Origin: Pelagihabitans sp965238025
GTDB lineage: Bacteria > Bacteroidota > Bacteroidia > Flavobacteriales > Flavobacteriaceae
Reading direction: 5' to 3'
Length of the DNA stretch: 64,000 bases
NCBI GenBank assembly: GCA_965238025.1
Contig: OZ250162.1
Span: 930,001-994,000, forward strand
The translations under genes were made by a program, and so were the position numbers. The notes under the pieces are model-generated. The model was not told where the DNA came from. It made no database searches and saw only the letters and a list, made by a program, of their open reading frames with translations. Shown in pieces: positions 16,811 through 26,201 of the stretch (position 1 is the first letter of the stretch; every line of letters begins with the position of its first letter).

Positions 16811-17686
16811 TTAAGGAACTTGGTGCCCTTTACTTGCTTCTAATAGCATAAACCAATCTGACAATTCCAAATCAATTTTTAAAGCTTCAACTGCATTGGT
16901 TAAACGTGATTTAGTCGCGGTTCCTACTACCGGATGTACTTTGGCAGGATGCTTCAACACCCAAGCCAGTAGTAATTGGTCTTTGGTAGCATTGTATTTT
17001 ACCATCATCTTTTCCAGTACCTTTTGAATGCGCTGCACCTGTTCTGTTTTTTCTTTGAACACCCCACCCAAAGGACTCCATGACATCGCCATGCGGCTAT
17101 TGGCAATACAATCGTCTAAGGTGCCTTCATACATAGGCTGATTTGCGGTCAATGAAAATTCTACCTGATTAGAAATAATGAGAATCTGTTTCTCTAACAT
17201 TGCAATTTGTGAAGGGGTAAAGTTAGAAACGCCAAAATCTTTTACCTTACCCTCGCTCTGCAGTTTCCGAATCGCCGCGGAGATAGGTTCTGGGTTCATA
17301 AGTGGGCTTGGCCGATGCAATAAAAGCATGTCAATATATTCGGTATTCAAATTTTTCAAGGACTGATCAACAGAATAAATAATATACTCTTCTGAATACT
17401 CGTAGTGTGCTACAATATTGGGTCGGGTTGCCGCATTCAATTGGATGCCACATTTAGTAATTAACTGAATTTCTTCCCTGCTGATATTACTTTCCTTAAA
17501 GGCCAATCCAAAATCTGCCTCGGTAGTATACCCTCCATAGATATCGGCGTGGTCAAAGGTTGATATTCCAACTTCAATACAGTGGTGCATGATATCAACC
17601 ATCTGTTCCTTAGAAAATCGTTTTCCCCAGGTCCCCCAGGTCATTGTGCCAGCAATAATCTTAGAATAACTGGTGGTGTTTTGCAT
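16811..17686 (-). CDS. Aldo/keto reductase
   Basis: A 291-residue NADPH-dependent oxidoreductase of the AKR fold, nearest in pattern to E. coli YdhF. The catalytic tetrad is visible: Asp and Tyr in FDHADIYGGY, Lys in LITKCGI and His in MLLLHRPSPL. The cofactor loop (SPLGGVF and VGTATKSRL) is present. Substrate unknown. The gene is followed by the AlbA_2 gene after 2 bp; upstream is 216 bp shared with the divergent Bat operon. Confidence 0.9.
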   Translation of the reverse strand: MQNTTSYSKIIAGTMTWGTWGKRFSKEQMVDIMHHCIEVGISTFDHADIYGGYTTEADFGLAFKESNISREEIQLITKCGIQLNAATRPNIVAHYEYSEEYIIYSVDQSLKNLNTEYIDMLLLHRPSPLMNPEPISAAIRKLQSEGKVKDFGVSNFTPSQIAMLEKQILIISNQVEFSLTANQPMYEGTLDDCIANSRMAMSWSPLGGVFKEKTEQVQRIQKVLEKMMVKYNATKDQLLLAWVLKHPAKVHPVVGTATKSRLTNAVEALKIDLELSDWFMLLEASKGHQVP

Positions 17687-17902
17687 AGTATATTCCTATT
17701 TTTGAAATTGTGTTTGGCCCGAACAAACCAGGCTAAATTTCATAAGCGAGTGAATTTAAAAAGAATTCCCTTAAAAACTTCATAAAAATAAGGGCTTAAG
17801 GGAATTTTTAACCAATCGTTAACAGCAAACCTCTGAATAAATTTTCAATTTGCATTCCTGTTTACGAACAAACCAATCAATACCAAAATCTTATAACTTT
17901 AT

Positions 17903-18904
17903 ATGGAAGAAAACACCACAGTGGATATTAGCGCCGTGAATGAAAAGATTGCACAAGAAAGTGCCTTTATCGACCTGCTAATTCTAGAAATGAACAAAGT
18001 CATTGTAGGTCAAAAACACATGATCGAGCGTCTGCTCATTGGTCTTTTAGGTCAAGGCCATATTTTATTGGAGGGTGTTCCTGGGCTTGCCAAGACACTT
18101 GCTATAAATACGCTTTCAAAAGCGGTAAAGGGCAGCTTTAGCAGAATACAGTTTACCCCAGATCTTTTACCTGCCGACGTAGTGGGTACCATGATCTACA
18201 ATATGAAGGTGAACGACTTTTCTATTAAAAAGGGTCCCATTTTCGCGAATTTCGTCTTGGCCGATGAAATCAACCGGGCCCCTGCCAAAGTACAATCGGC
18301 CTTGCTTGAAGCCATGCAGGAAAAGCAAGTGACCATCGGGGATGAAACCTTTATTTTGGATAAACCTTTTTTAGTAATGGCCACACAAAATCCGGTAGAG
18401 CAAGAAGGTACTTACCCCTTGCCCGAGGCACAAGTAGACCGTTTTATGCTCAAAACGGTTATCGACTATCCAAAAATGAACGAAGAGCAATTGGTCATGC
18501 GTCAAAATCTGAAGGGCGATTATGATGAGGTAAACCCAGTAGTCAGCATAGATCAAATCCTTAGTGCACAGAAAGCGGTCAGAGAGGTGTACATGGATGA
18601 AAAAATAGAAAAATATATTCTTGATCTGGTATTCGCAACACGCTATCCGGAAAAATATAATCTAGAAAGCTTAAAACCCTTAATAAGTTTTGGTGCATCA
18701 CCTAGGGGTAGCATCAATTTGGGTAATGCGGCCAAATGTTATGCCTTTATCAAAAGACGGGGCTATGTAGTGCCAGAAGATGTAAGGGCCGTTGTACATG
18801 ACGTACTGCGACACCGCATCGGGATTACCTACGAGGCAGAGGCAGAGAATATCACTTCCGAAGAAATTATCAATAAAATAGTAAACGAGATTGAAGTGCC
18901 TTAA
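17903..18904 (+). CDS. MoxR-family AAA+ ATPase
   Basis: A 333-residue AAA+ ATPase, first gene of the Bat operon. Walker A is EGVPGLAKT (residues 57-65) and Walker B is LADEIN (119-124); the MoxR motif QNPVEQEGTYPLPEAQVDRF follows. MoxR ATPases are chaperone-like partners of VWA proteins and are thought to help insert metals or assemble complexes; in Bacteroidota this operon is linked to oxygen and oxidative-stress tolerance. A degenerate -7 box TCAATTTG lies about 50 bp upstream. A 72-bp gap with an inverted repeat separates it from the DUF58 gene. Confidence 0.93.
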   Translation: MEENTTVDISAVNEKIAQESAFIDLLILEMNKVIVGQKHMIERLLIGLLGQGHILLEGVPGLAKTLAINTLSKAVKGSFSRIQFTPDLLPADVVGTMIYNMKVNDFSIKKGPIFANFVLADEINRAPAKVQSALLEAMQEKQVTIGDETFILDKPFLVMATQNPVEQEGTYPLPEAQVDRFMLKTVIDYPKMNEEQLVMRQNLKGDYDEVNPVVSIDQILSAQKAVREVYMDEKIEKYILDLVFATRYPEKYNLESLKPLISFGASPRGSINLGNAAKCYAFIKRRGYVVPEDVRAVVHDVLRHRIGITYEAEAENITSEEIINKIVNEIEVP

Positions 18905-18908
18905 AAAG

Positions 18909-18951
18909 GTTCAAGGTTTAAGGTTAAACGTTCGGGGTTAAAATCTTGAAC
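18909..18951. repeat. Intercistronic inverted repeat in the Bat operon
   Basis: GTTCAAG (18909-18915) and CTTGAAC (18945-18951) are inverted, with a nested GTTTAA/TTAAAC pair inside, and TTGAAC recurs just downstream. It sits in the only sizeable gap inside the first part of the operon and could form an mRNA hairpin. It may belong to a dispersed TTGAAC/GTTTAA repeat type. Confidence 0.35.
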
Positions 18952-18976
18952 AATCAACATTGAACTTTAAACACCC

Positions 18977-19843
18977 ATGGATACCAAGGAATTACTTAAG
19001 AAAGTACGTAAAATCGAGATTAAGACCCGCCGTCTTTCCGATCATATTTTTGGTGGGGAATACCATTCTACTTTTAAAGGTCGGGGTATGACTTTTAGCG
19101 AGGTACGCCAGTATCAATTTGGTGACGATGTACGCAGTATTGATTGGAATGTAACCGCTCGTTACAATGAGCCCTTTGTAAAAGTTTTTGAGGAGGAACG
19201 AGAGCTCACTATGATGTTGATGGTAGATGTAAGTGGGTCCGAACTTTTTGGGACTACCAATCAATTTAAAAAAGAAATCATTACCGAGATATCGGCCACC
19301 CTTGCCTTTTCAGCCTTGCAGAACAATGACAAGGCGGGTTTAATGCTATTCTCAGATACTGTAGAGTTGTACATTCCTCCAAAAAAAGGGAAGAGTCATG
19401 TATTGCGTATTATTAGGGAGTTATTGGAATTTAAACCCAAGAGCAATAAAACAGACCTGTCGGAAGCTTTGAAATTTCTGAGCAGCGTTATGAAAAAGAA
19501 AGCCATTGTTTTTGTTCTTTCAGATTTTATCGCCAACGACTATGAAAAAACATTGAAGATCGCCGGCAACAAACACGACCTAACGGGCATTCGCATATTC
19601 GATGAGAAGGAAGAATCTATTCCCAACTTGGGAATGGTACAGATGGAAGATGCCGAAACCGGAAAGGTGCAATTGGTAAATACCCAATCAAAAAGTGTTC
19701 GAATGGCCTATGGTAAATATCACCAGGAGCGGGTAAATTATTTTCAAGAAACCTTTACCAAATCTGGCTGCGGAACCTTAAGCTGCAGGGTAGATGAGAG
19801 CTACGTAAAAAAATTGTTGGGGTATTTTAAAAGAAGGGGGTGA
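18977..19843 (+). CDS. DUF58 domain protein of the Bat operon
   Basis: A 288-residue cytoplasmic protein. The DUF58 signature is present as FGDDVRSIDWNVTARYNEPFVKVF, followed by a degenerate VWA-like fold (MLMVDVSGSELFG, retaining D..SGS). DUF58 proteins occur next to MoxR ATPases throughout bacteria and are thought to link the ATPase to the membrane VWA proteins. Its TGA overlaps the ATG of the next gene (TGATG at 19841-19845), showing tight translational coupling. Confidence 0.92.
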   Translation: MDTKELLKKVRKIEIKTRRLSDHIFGGEYHSTFKGRGMTFSEVRQYQFGDDVRSIDWNVTARYNEPFVKVFEEERELTMMLMVDVSGSELFGTTNQFKKEIITEISATLAFSALQNNDKAGLMLFSDTVELYIPPKKGKSHVLRIIRELLEFKPKSNKTDLSEALKFLSSVMKKKAIVFVLSDFIANDYEKTLKIAGNKHDLTGIRIFDEKEESIPNLGMVQMEDAETGKVQLVNTQSKSVRMAYGKYHQERVNYFQETFTKSGCGTLSCRVDESYVKKLLGYFKRRG

Positions 19844-21507
19844 TGCGCGGAACAAGGTTAGAAATACCAAGTACTGGCTTTTCATCGTTTTTAAAACGGT
19901 GTGGGTTCTTCTACCTTTTCCTTATTTTTTCCACAATTGGTTTTGCCCAAAATACGCCAAGGGTATCCTCAGAAGTAGATACGACTTTTATAAAGATTGG
20001 AGAGCAACTACAATTCAAAATTATCGTTGAGGCGGATACCACAGCCCAAGTGCTTTTTCCTGAAGGACAACCTTTTTCCCCCTTGGAAATGGTTGAAGCC
20101 TCTGAAACCGATACCGCGCACCAGAAAGAACGTATGACCCTGTTGAAAACCTATGCACTTACCCAGTTTGATTCGGGTTCATACAAACTCCCATCCCAAC
20201 GAATAGAAATAGATGGCAAAGGATATTTTACCGACTCCCTCCTTATCAAGGTCGCTACGGTTCCTGTAGACACACTCAAACAGCAAATGTTCGACATTAA
20301 GCCCTTGATCCAAGTAGAAAAAAGTAGCGGATCATTTTGGAAACCCCTTTTATGGATTCTGGCGGCACTACTGGCTATTGGCGGATTGTTCTACTGGTTT
20401 GTTTTTCGCAAAAAACCTTTGACCGAAGCTGAAAAGGTTGCACTGCTTCCGCCATACGATAGGGCTTTAATGGAGCTTCAAAAATTGGAGAATTCCCGTT
20501 ATCTAATACAGGACCAATACAAGGAATACTATTCAGAACTTACCGACATAGTTCGGTCATACTTAGAAGAAGATGTTCATGTTTCTGCGTTGGAAAGCAC
20601 AACCGACCAGTTGATCAATAAGCTAGAGCTATTAAAAGACTCTGGTGAACTCGAATTGGATAGCGAGACCATAGCACAATTTAAAAACATCTTACAGACC
20701 GCCGATTTGGTCAAGTTCGCCAAATCAAAACCAGAGGCTTCCATTGCCGAGCAAGACCGAAAATCTGTAAAACAAATCGTGATCAAGACGCACGATGCCC
20801 TGCCGGAACCAACCGAAGAAGAACTGATGGAACAGGCCGAATACCAAGAAGAATATGTGCGGCGTAAACAGCGAAGAAAACTAATTATTGGGTTAGTTTC
20901 ATTGTTTGGAGTACTATTCATAGGGGCTGCCGTTGCAATTGCAAAATTTGGTTTTAATCAGTTAAAGGATAATATACTAGGGCATCCAACCAAAGAGCTT
21001 CTAGAAGGGGAATGGGTAACTAGTTCTTACGGCTACCCCCCAATTATTTTGGAGACCCCAAAAGTATTGAAGCGCGAAGAAGTGGAGCTTCCTCCTGAGG
21101 CCAAAGAGGCAATCAAGGAAATGCAAGTTTTTGGATATAGAAGTGCTATAGGCCTGTTCACCGTTGCTGCAACCACGATGACCCTTAATAAGCCTGTTCA
21201 ACCAAATATTGAACAGACAATGGATTCATTTTTGAAAGTTTTTGAGGCTCAGGGTGCAAAAAGTATCATTACAAAACAAGAAGAATTTACGACGATAAGC
21301 GGGGTAAAAGGAACGAAAATTTATGGTAGTGGAAAGTTTCCCGTCCCGGAAAAAAAAGAGCTTATTAAGGGTAACTATGAGATTTTAGTTTTTGGAGGAA
21401 ACGGATTTCAGCAATCTATAGTATTGACCTGGTTGGAAGATGATAAATATGCTCAAAAAATAGTTGACCGCATAAAAAAAACCCTCGAAGTTAAACTAGA
21501 ATTATAA
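19843..21507 (+). CDS. BatD-like membrane protein with extra C-terminal domain
   Basis: A 554-residue protein from ATG 19843 (a GTG one codon earlier is also possible). Residues 1-36 end in IGFAQ, a signal peptide after a polar stretch. Residues about 37-165 form an Ig-like extracytoplasmic domain (VDTTFIKIGEQLQFKI), then a membrane helix near 168-187, a cytoplasmic helical region with ALLPPYDRALMELQKLE (DUF4381/BatD C-terminal type), a second membrane helix near 350-368 and a further 180-residue extracytoplasmic domain. The second membrane helix and tail are unusual for simple BatD proteins. It lies between the DUF58 gene and batA with no gap. Confidence 0.75.
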   Translation: MRGTRLEIPSTGFSSFLKRCGFFYLFLIFSTIGFAQNTPRVSSEVDTTFIKIGEQLQFKIIVEADTTAQVLFPEGQPFSPLEMVEASETDTAHQKERMTLLKTYALTQFDSGSYKLPSQRIEIDGKGYFTDSLLIKVATVPVDTLKQQMFDIKPLIQVEKSSGSFWKPLLWILAALLAIGGLFYWFVFRKKPLTEAEKVALLPPYDRALMELQKLENSRYLIQDQYKEYYSELTDIVRSYLEEDVHVSALESTTDQLINKLELLKDSGELELDSETIAQFKNILQTADLVKFAKSKPEASIAEQDRKSVKQIVIKTHDALPEPTEEELMEQAEYQEEYVRRKQRRKLIIGLVSLFGVLFIGAAVAIAKFGFNQLKDNILGHPTKELLEGEWVTSSYGYPPIILETPKVLKREEVELPPEAKEAIKEMQVFGYRSAIGLFTVAATTMTLNKPVQPNIEQTMDSFLKVFEAQGAKSIITKQEEFTTISGVKGTKIYGSGKFPVPEKKELIKGNYEILVFGGNGFQQSIVLTWLEDDKYAQKIVDRIKKTLEVKLEL

Positions 21508-22506
21508 ATGTTTACAGATATCGATTTCGCAAATCCAGAATTTTTTTGGTTGCTACTGCTGCTTCCTCTGGCTGTGCTTTGGTATTTTTTTAAACGAAAA
21601 GAACAAACCCCATCCCTGAAGATTTCCAGTATTGGTGGTTTTGCCAAACAGGGCGTCCTCCCAAAACTAAAACCATTGCTATTCCTTATGCGCTTATTGG
21701 CCCTTGCAGCTATAATCGTAGCCATGGCCCGCCCACAGACCGAAGACATTTCTACAAGGACAAAAACAACCAAGGGCATAGACATTGTTATGGCAATAGA
21801 TGTGTCTTCAAGTATGCTTGCCCGCGACCTAAAGCCTAATCGCCTTTCTGCGCTTAAAAAAGTGGCCGCCGACTTTATTAAAAAACGCCCTAACGACCGC
21901 ATCGGCCTAGTGGCTTATGCTGGAGAAGGATATACCAAAACCCCGATTACCAGTGACAAATCATTGGTTCTGAATGCCCTTCGGGAAATTACCTATGGTC
22001 AATTGAACGATGGTACGGCCATAGGAATGGGGCTTGCTACTTCGGTAAACAGATTGAAAGAAAGCAAGGCCATTAGTAAAATCATTATTCTATTGACAGA
22101 TGGGGTCAACAATGCGGGGTTTATTGAACCTCAAACCGCAGCCGACCTTGCCGTTGAATTCGGTATAAAAACATATACCATAGGTCTGGGCACTAATGGG
22201 AATGCGCTTTCCCCTGTGGCCTATAATGCCGACGGCTCGTTTAGGTACGGACTACGACAGGTAGAAATAGATGAAAAATTATTAAAGGATATTGCCAAAT
22301 CTACTGGAGGGCAATATTTTAGGGCCACCAATAATAACAAGCTGGAAGAGATTTATGATGAGATCAACAAACTTGAAAAGACCGAGATAGAGGAGTTCAA
22401 ATATTACAAATATGAAGAGAAGTTTAGGCCTTGGGTGCTTTTGGCAGGGGCTTTGCTGTTGTTAGAGTGGTTACTGCGAAATACGCTATTTAGAAGTTTT
22501 ATATGA
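21508..22506 (+). CDS. batA: Aerotolerance VWA protein BatA
   Basis: A 332-residue membrane protein with two N-terminal helices (about 12-28 and 53-73), a VWA domain (about 90-280) and a C-terminal helix near 308-325. The MIDAS metal site is intact: D98, S100, S102 in AIDVSSSM, the Thr in YTKTPIT and Asp in LLTDGVNN. The domain faces the periplasm. BatA pairs with BatB; in Bacteroides fragilis the operon supports aerotolerance. It begins directly after the preceding stop and its own stop overlaps batB (ATGA). Confidence 0.94.
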   Translation: MFTDIDFANPEFFWLLLLLPLAVLWYFFKRKEQTPSLKISSIGGFAKQGVLPKLKPLLFLMRLLALAAIIVAMARPQTEDISTRTKTTKGIDIVMAIDVSSSMLARDLKPNRLSALKKVAADFIKKRPNDRIGLVAYAGEGYTKTPITSDKSLVLNALREITYGQLNDGTAIGMGLATSVNRLKESKAISKIIILLTDGVNNAGFIEPQTAADLAVEFGIKTYTIGLGTNGNALSPVAYNADGSFRYGLRQVEIDEKLLKDIAKSTGGQYFRATNNNKLEEIYDEINKLEKTEIEEFKYYKYEEKFRPWVLLAGALLLLEWLLRNTLFRSFI

Positions 22507-23549
22507 TTCAATTAGACGAAAAGATATACTTTTATCTGTTGGCCATAATCCCCATGGTTGTGGTCCTCTTCGTCCTATTACAAGTGTGGAAAACCCGTGC
22601 TCAGAAACAATTTGCCAAAAGTGATTTGCTCAAAAGGTTAACTCCGGATAGGTCCAATTTTAAGAGCACCTTAAAATTGCTGTTCTTTCTGTTGGGGCTT
22701 GCCTTCTTGATTTTGGGGTTGGTAAACCCTAAAATGGGTACCAAACTCGAAACGGTAAAACGGGAAGGTGTAGACATCGTTTTTGCCATTGACGTTTCTA
22801 AAAGTATGTTGGCAGAAGATATAGCTCCCAACAGACTCGAAAAAGCAAAGCGTATCGTTTCGGAAATAATCGGTGAATTGGGAAGCGACCGAGTTGGTAT
22901 TATCGCCTATGCAGGACAAGCTTATCCCCAACTCCCCATAACTACGGATTACGGAGCGGCAAAAATGTTTCTTCAAGGTATGAACACCGATATGTTGACC
23001 TCACAGGGCACAGCAATAAACGAAGCTATTGAACTGGCAACTACCTACTACGATGATGAAGAGCAGACCAATCGGGTACTTTTTATTGTGTCAGATGGTG
23101 AAGATCATTCAGAAGGAACAACCATAAAAGCAGTTGAAAAAGCAACCGAAGAGGGGATTAAAACATTTACTATAGGTGTCGGGAGTGCCAAAGGGGCGCC
23201 CATCCCCTTAAAACGTAATGGAATTGTAGAAAGCCTTAAAAAAGACTCCCAGGGCGAAGTGGTCATCACCAAAATGAACGAAAACGTTCTAATTGATATC
23301 GCCGATGAAGGCGATGGGGAATACATAAATGGGGCCAATACCGAGGAGGCTGTAGAATACATAAAGGAGCAGCTTTTGCAAATGGACAAAAAGGAATTCG
23401 AGGCCAAGCAAATTGCCGATTTTAAAGACCAGTTCCAATGGTTTTTGGGGGCAGGCTTATTGTTCCTATTTTTAGATATATTCTTATTGGATAGGAAAAC
23501 CAAATGGCTCAGAAGACTCAATCTGTTTAACGAAAAACCATTGACATAA
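22503..23549 (+). CDS. batB: Aerotolerance VWA protein BatB
   Basis: A 348-residue paralogue of BatA with the same layout: N-terminal helices (about 7-27 and 56-75), VWA domain and a C-terminal helix near 315-333. MIDAS residues D97, S99 and S101 lie in AIDVSKSM, with the later Asp in IVSDGEDH. The start overlaps the batA stop (ATGA at 22503-22506), and batC follows one base after the stop. Confidence 0.94.
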   Translation: MIQLDEKIYFYLLAIIPMVVVLFVLLQVWKTRAQKQFAKSDLLKRLTPDRSNFKSTLKLLFFLLGLAFLILGLVNPKMGTKLETVKREGVDIVFAIDVSKSMLAEDIAPNRLEKAKRIVSEIIGELGSDRVGIIAYAGQAYPQLPITTDYGAAKMFLQGMNTDMLTSQGTAINEAIELATTYYDDEEQTNRVLFIVSDGEDHSEGTTIKAVEKATEEGIKTFTIGVGSAKGAPIPLKRNGIVESLKKDSQGEVVITKMNENVLIDIADEGDGEYINGANTEEAVEYIKEQLLQMDKKEFEAKQIADFKDQFQWFLGAGLLFLFLDIFLLDRKTKWLRRLNLFNEKPLT

Positions 23550-23550
23550 T

Positions 23551-24378
23551 ATGAAAAAGATCGTTTTTCTAGTTTTTTTTATCGGCTATTTCGCTTTTGG
23601 ACAAGATGATGCCAACAAAGCACAGGAGAAAGCATTACAGGAGTCAACAAACTTGACTTGGGAAGGCAACCAAGACCTGACCACCAATAAGTTTGTCGAA
23701 GCAGAGGTAGCGTACCGCAAAGCTATCTCTAAAAGCGATAAAAACGCTACGGCCCCCTATAATCTCGGAAATGCCTATTATAACAATGCTACCTATAGTG
23801 AAGCTTTTGGCAGGTTTAAACAAGCTGGTGAAAAGGCTGTTGAAAAGGACGATAAGCATATGGCCTACCACAATATGGGCAATGTGTTCATGAAACGCAA
23901 AGAATATGAAAAGGCCGTAGAGGCATACAAAGAGGCGCTTCGGAATAATCCAAAAGACGAGGAAACCCGTTACAATTTGGCCCTTGCAAAAGAAATGCTG
24001 AAAAAAGACCAACAAAATAAGGACAAGAATAAAGACGACAAGAACGAGGATAAAAAAGACGAGAAGGACGATAATAAAGAAGGGGATAATAAAGAGGAAA
24101 ACAAAGACCAAAAGGACAAGGGGGACGAAGGCGATCAAAAAAAGGAAAACGAAGAAGAGAATAAGGAAGGCGATGGAGATAAAAAAGAAGAGCAAAAGAA
24201 AAAACCCAAAGAGGGTGATGAAAAAAAGGAACAGCAACAGCCTCGCCCCAATCAGTTGAGCAAACAACAGGTCAAAAATTTGTTGGAAGCCATGCAACAA
24301 GAGGAGAAAAAGGTACAGCAAAAAATAGACGCAAAAAAAATGAAGGGCGTTAAAGTAAAGAACGAGAAAGATTGGTAA
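23551..24378 (+). CDS. batC: TPR protein BatC
   Basis: A 275-residue exported TPR protein. A signal peptide (VFLVFFIGYFAFGQ) is followed by three TPR-like units (APYNLGNAYYNNATYSEAF, AYHNMGNVFMKRKEYEKAV, TRYNLALAKEML; about residues 65-150). Residues about 150-235 are almost only Lys, Glu, Asp, Asn and Gln, a highly charged flexible linker, ending in a short helical tail (QQVKNLLEAMQQEEK). It probably scaffolds BatA/BatB in the periplasm. The biased DNA gives a long but spurious antisense frame. Confidence 0.9.
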   Translation: MKKIVFLVFFIGYFAFGQDDANKAQEKALQESTNLTWEGNQDLTTNKFVEAEVAYRKAISKSDKNATAPYNLGNAYYNNATYSEAFGRFKQAGEKAVEKDDKHMAYHNMGNVFMKRKEYEKAVEAYKEALRNNPKDEETRYNLALAKEMLKKDQQNKDKNKDDKNEDKKDEKDDNKEGDNKEENKDQKDKGDEGDQKKENEEENKEGDGDKKEEQKKKPKEGDEKKEQQQPRPNQLSKQQVKNLLEAMQQEEKKVQQKIDAKKMKGVKVKNEKDW

Positions 24379-24383
24379 AAGCC

Positions 24384-26162
24384 ATGTATTTTAGGAAATA
24401 TATCTTTTTACTGCCATTGTTGGCCTTTGTCTTTTTCACAAGGGCGCAGGACACTGATGGTATTACGTTTGAAATGAACCTTAGTAAATCTAAATTGGGG
24501 CTCAACGAACGCCTGCGCGTTGATTTTACCATGAACAAGGACGGTGATAACTTTACCCCTCCTGATTTTAAGGGCTTTAAAGTGGTTATGGGCCCCTCGC
24601 AATCTATCAGTTCCTCCTGGTACAATGGGGTCAGGAGTTATAAAAAAACGTATTCCTATACCGTAGCTCCAGTTGCAAAAGGAAAGTTTACCATAAAACA
24701 GGCCTCGATAGTCATTAACGGAAAAACGTACAAATCAACACCAAAGCAGGTCGAGGTGACTAAAGCCGTTGATCGACCGAACGACCAGCTCTCAGTTGAT
24801 GATATCGCCGATGAGCACCTATATCTAGTGGCCGAAGTATCTAAAACAAACCCGTATTTAAACGAGCCTATAAGTGTTGTTTACAAGCTCTATGTAAGCA
24901 ACGATATTAGCGCATCTAGTGAGCGTACGATTGATGTTCCAAAATATGAGAACTTCTGGAATCAGGATATTACGCGCACCAATGAACCTGTAAAAAATGG
25001 CACTTATAAGGGTAAACCGTTTCGGTATAAGGTTTTTAAAAAGGTCGTCCTTTATCCTCAAAAAACGGGCAAATTAGTGATAGAGCCCTATACCATAGAA
25101 TTGAGGGTAGATGTCCCAACAAGCAAGCGCGATTTTTTTGGGAGACCCGTCTACGCTTCTACCACCAAAGTTGTTTCGGCAGGTAGGCGCACCATAAATG
25201 TAAAAGCCCTGCCCGAGCAAGGTAAACCGGAAAACTTCTCCGGGGCAGTCGGGGATTTTGATTTTAGTGTTGACGCGAGCAAAACCAGCCTCAATGCTTC
25301 AGAATCCCTACAGGCAAAAGTTGAAGTGAGTGGCAAGGGAAATTTAAGGTTGTTCCAATTACCCGAGCCAAGCCTTCCCAGCTCCCTAGAGGTATATGAC
25401 CCCGAATTCAATGAAAGTGTTCGCACAACACTTTCAGGCTCACAAGGAAAAGTAAGTAACAATTACACTATTGTTCCCTCGTTCAAGGGCAAGTATCCAA
25501 TCCCGCCCATTGCTTTCAGCTATTTTAACCCGAAGACAGAAAAGTATCATACAATCAATTCAAATGAAATTGTGGTAAACGTAACCTCTGGGCCTACTAA
25601 TGGGAATGTAACTTCCTCCACTGGGAGCTCATCCAATAAACAGGCAGTAACGGCTACCGGAAATCAGTTCGGTTTTATCAAATTAAGCCCGGGCCTTTCG
25701 TCAATTGGCACAAACTATTTTTTTAATACCACTCGCTTTTATTTGTGGTGGCTATTACCGCTATTGTTTATCCCTATTGCGATTTTAGTAGGCAAAAAAA
25801 GAGATGCTAGGGCCAGCGACATATCAGGAAATAGAATTAGAAAGGCAAACCGTCTGGCAAGAAAATACCTGTCAACAGCCAAAAAAGTATTGGGCGACAA
25901 GGATTCTTTTTATATCGCTTTGGAAAAAGCCCTACACAATTATTTAAAGGCAAAACTGAAAATAGAAACATCTGAATTCAGTAAGGACAAAATCACATCC
26001 TTGTTAACGGAAAGGCAAATTGATGACCCCACAAAAGACGGATTTATCGGCCTTTTAAAAAATTGCGAAATGGCACGGTATAGCCCATTTTCAAGAGTCC
26101 AGATGCAACAAGATTATGACCTGGCAAGTGAGGTTATCTCAACCATGGACAAACAGCTTTAA
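24384..26162 (+). CDS. batD: BatD protein
   Basis: A 592-residue protein from ATG 24384; a TTG at 24372 would overlap batC and is not needed. Signal peptide (residues 1-20, ending TRAQ), then repeated Ig-like beta domains with the BatD hallmark FKVVMGPSQSISSSWYNG and YSYTVAPVAKGKFTI, a membrane helix near residues 453-470 (WWLLPLLFIPIAILV), and a cytoplasmic helical tail (FYIALEKALHNYLKAKL). Oxygen-tolerance family, PF13584 type. It is the second BatD-like gene of the operon. Confidence 0.92.
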   Translation: MYFRKYIFLLPLLAFVFFTRAQDTDGITFEMNLSKSKLGLNERLRVDFTMNKDGDNFTPPDFKGFKVVMGPSQSISSSWYNGVRSYKKTYSYTVAPVAKGKFTIKQASIVINGKTYKSTPKQVEVTKAVDRPNDQLSVDDIADEHLYLVAEVSKTNPYLNEPISVVYKLYVSNDISASSERTIDVPKYENFWNQDITRTNEPVKNGTYKGKPFRYKVFKKVVLYPQKTGKLVIEPYTIELRVDVPTSKRDFFGRPVYASTTKVVSAGRRTINVKALPEQGKPENFSGAVGDFDFSVDASKTSLNASESLQAKVEVSGKGNLRLFQLPEPSLPSSLEVYDPEFNESVRTTLSGSQGKVSNNYTIVPSFKGKYPIPPIAFSYFNPKTEKYHTINSNEIVVNVTSGPTNGNVTSSTGSSSNKQAVTATGNQFGFIKLSPGLSSIGTNYFFNTTRFYLWWLLPLLFIPIAILVGKKRDARASDISGNRIRKANRLARKYLSTAKKVLGDKDSFYIALEKALHNYLKAKLKIETSEFSKDKITSLLTERQIDDPTKDGFIGLLKNCEMARYSPFSRVQMQQDYDLASEVISTMDKQL

Positions 26163-26201
26163 AAAATAACAATACTGATTATTGAAATAATAAAACAACG
26201 A

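Noticed and set aside
23644..24321. 225-residue hydrophobic frame antisense to batC
   Set aside because: It is the mirror of the Lys/Glu/Asp-rich coding of batC, which reads as Leu/Phe/Val on the other strand.
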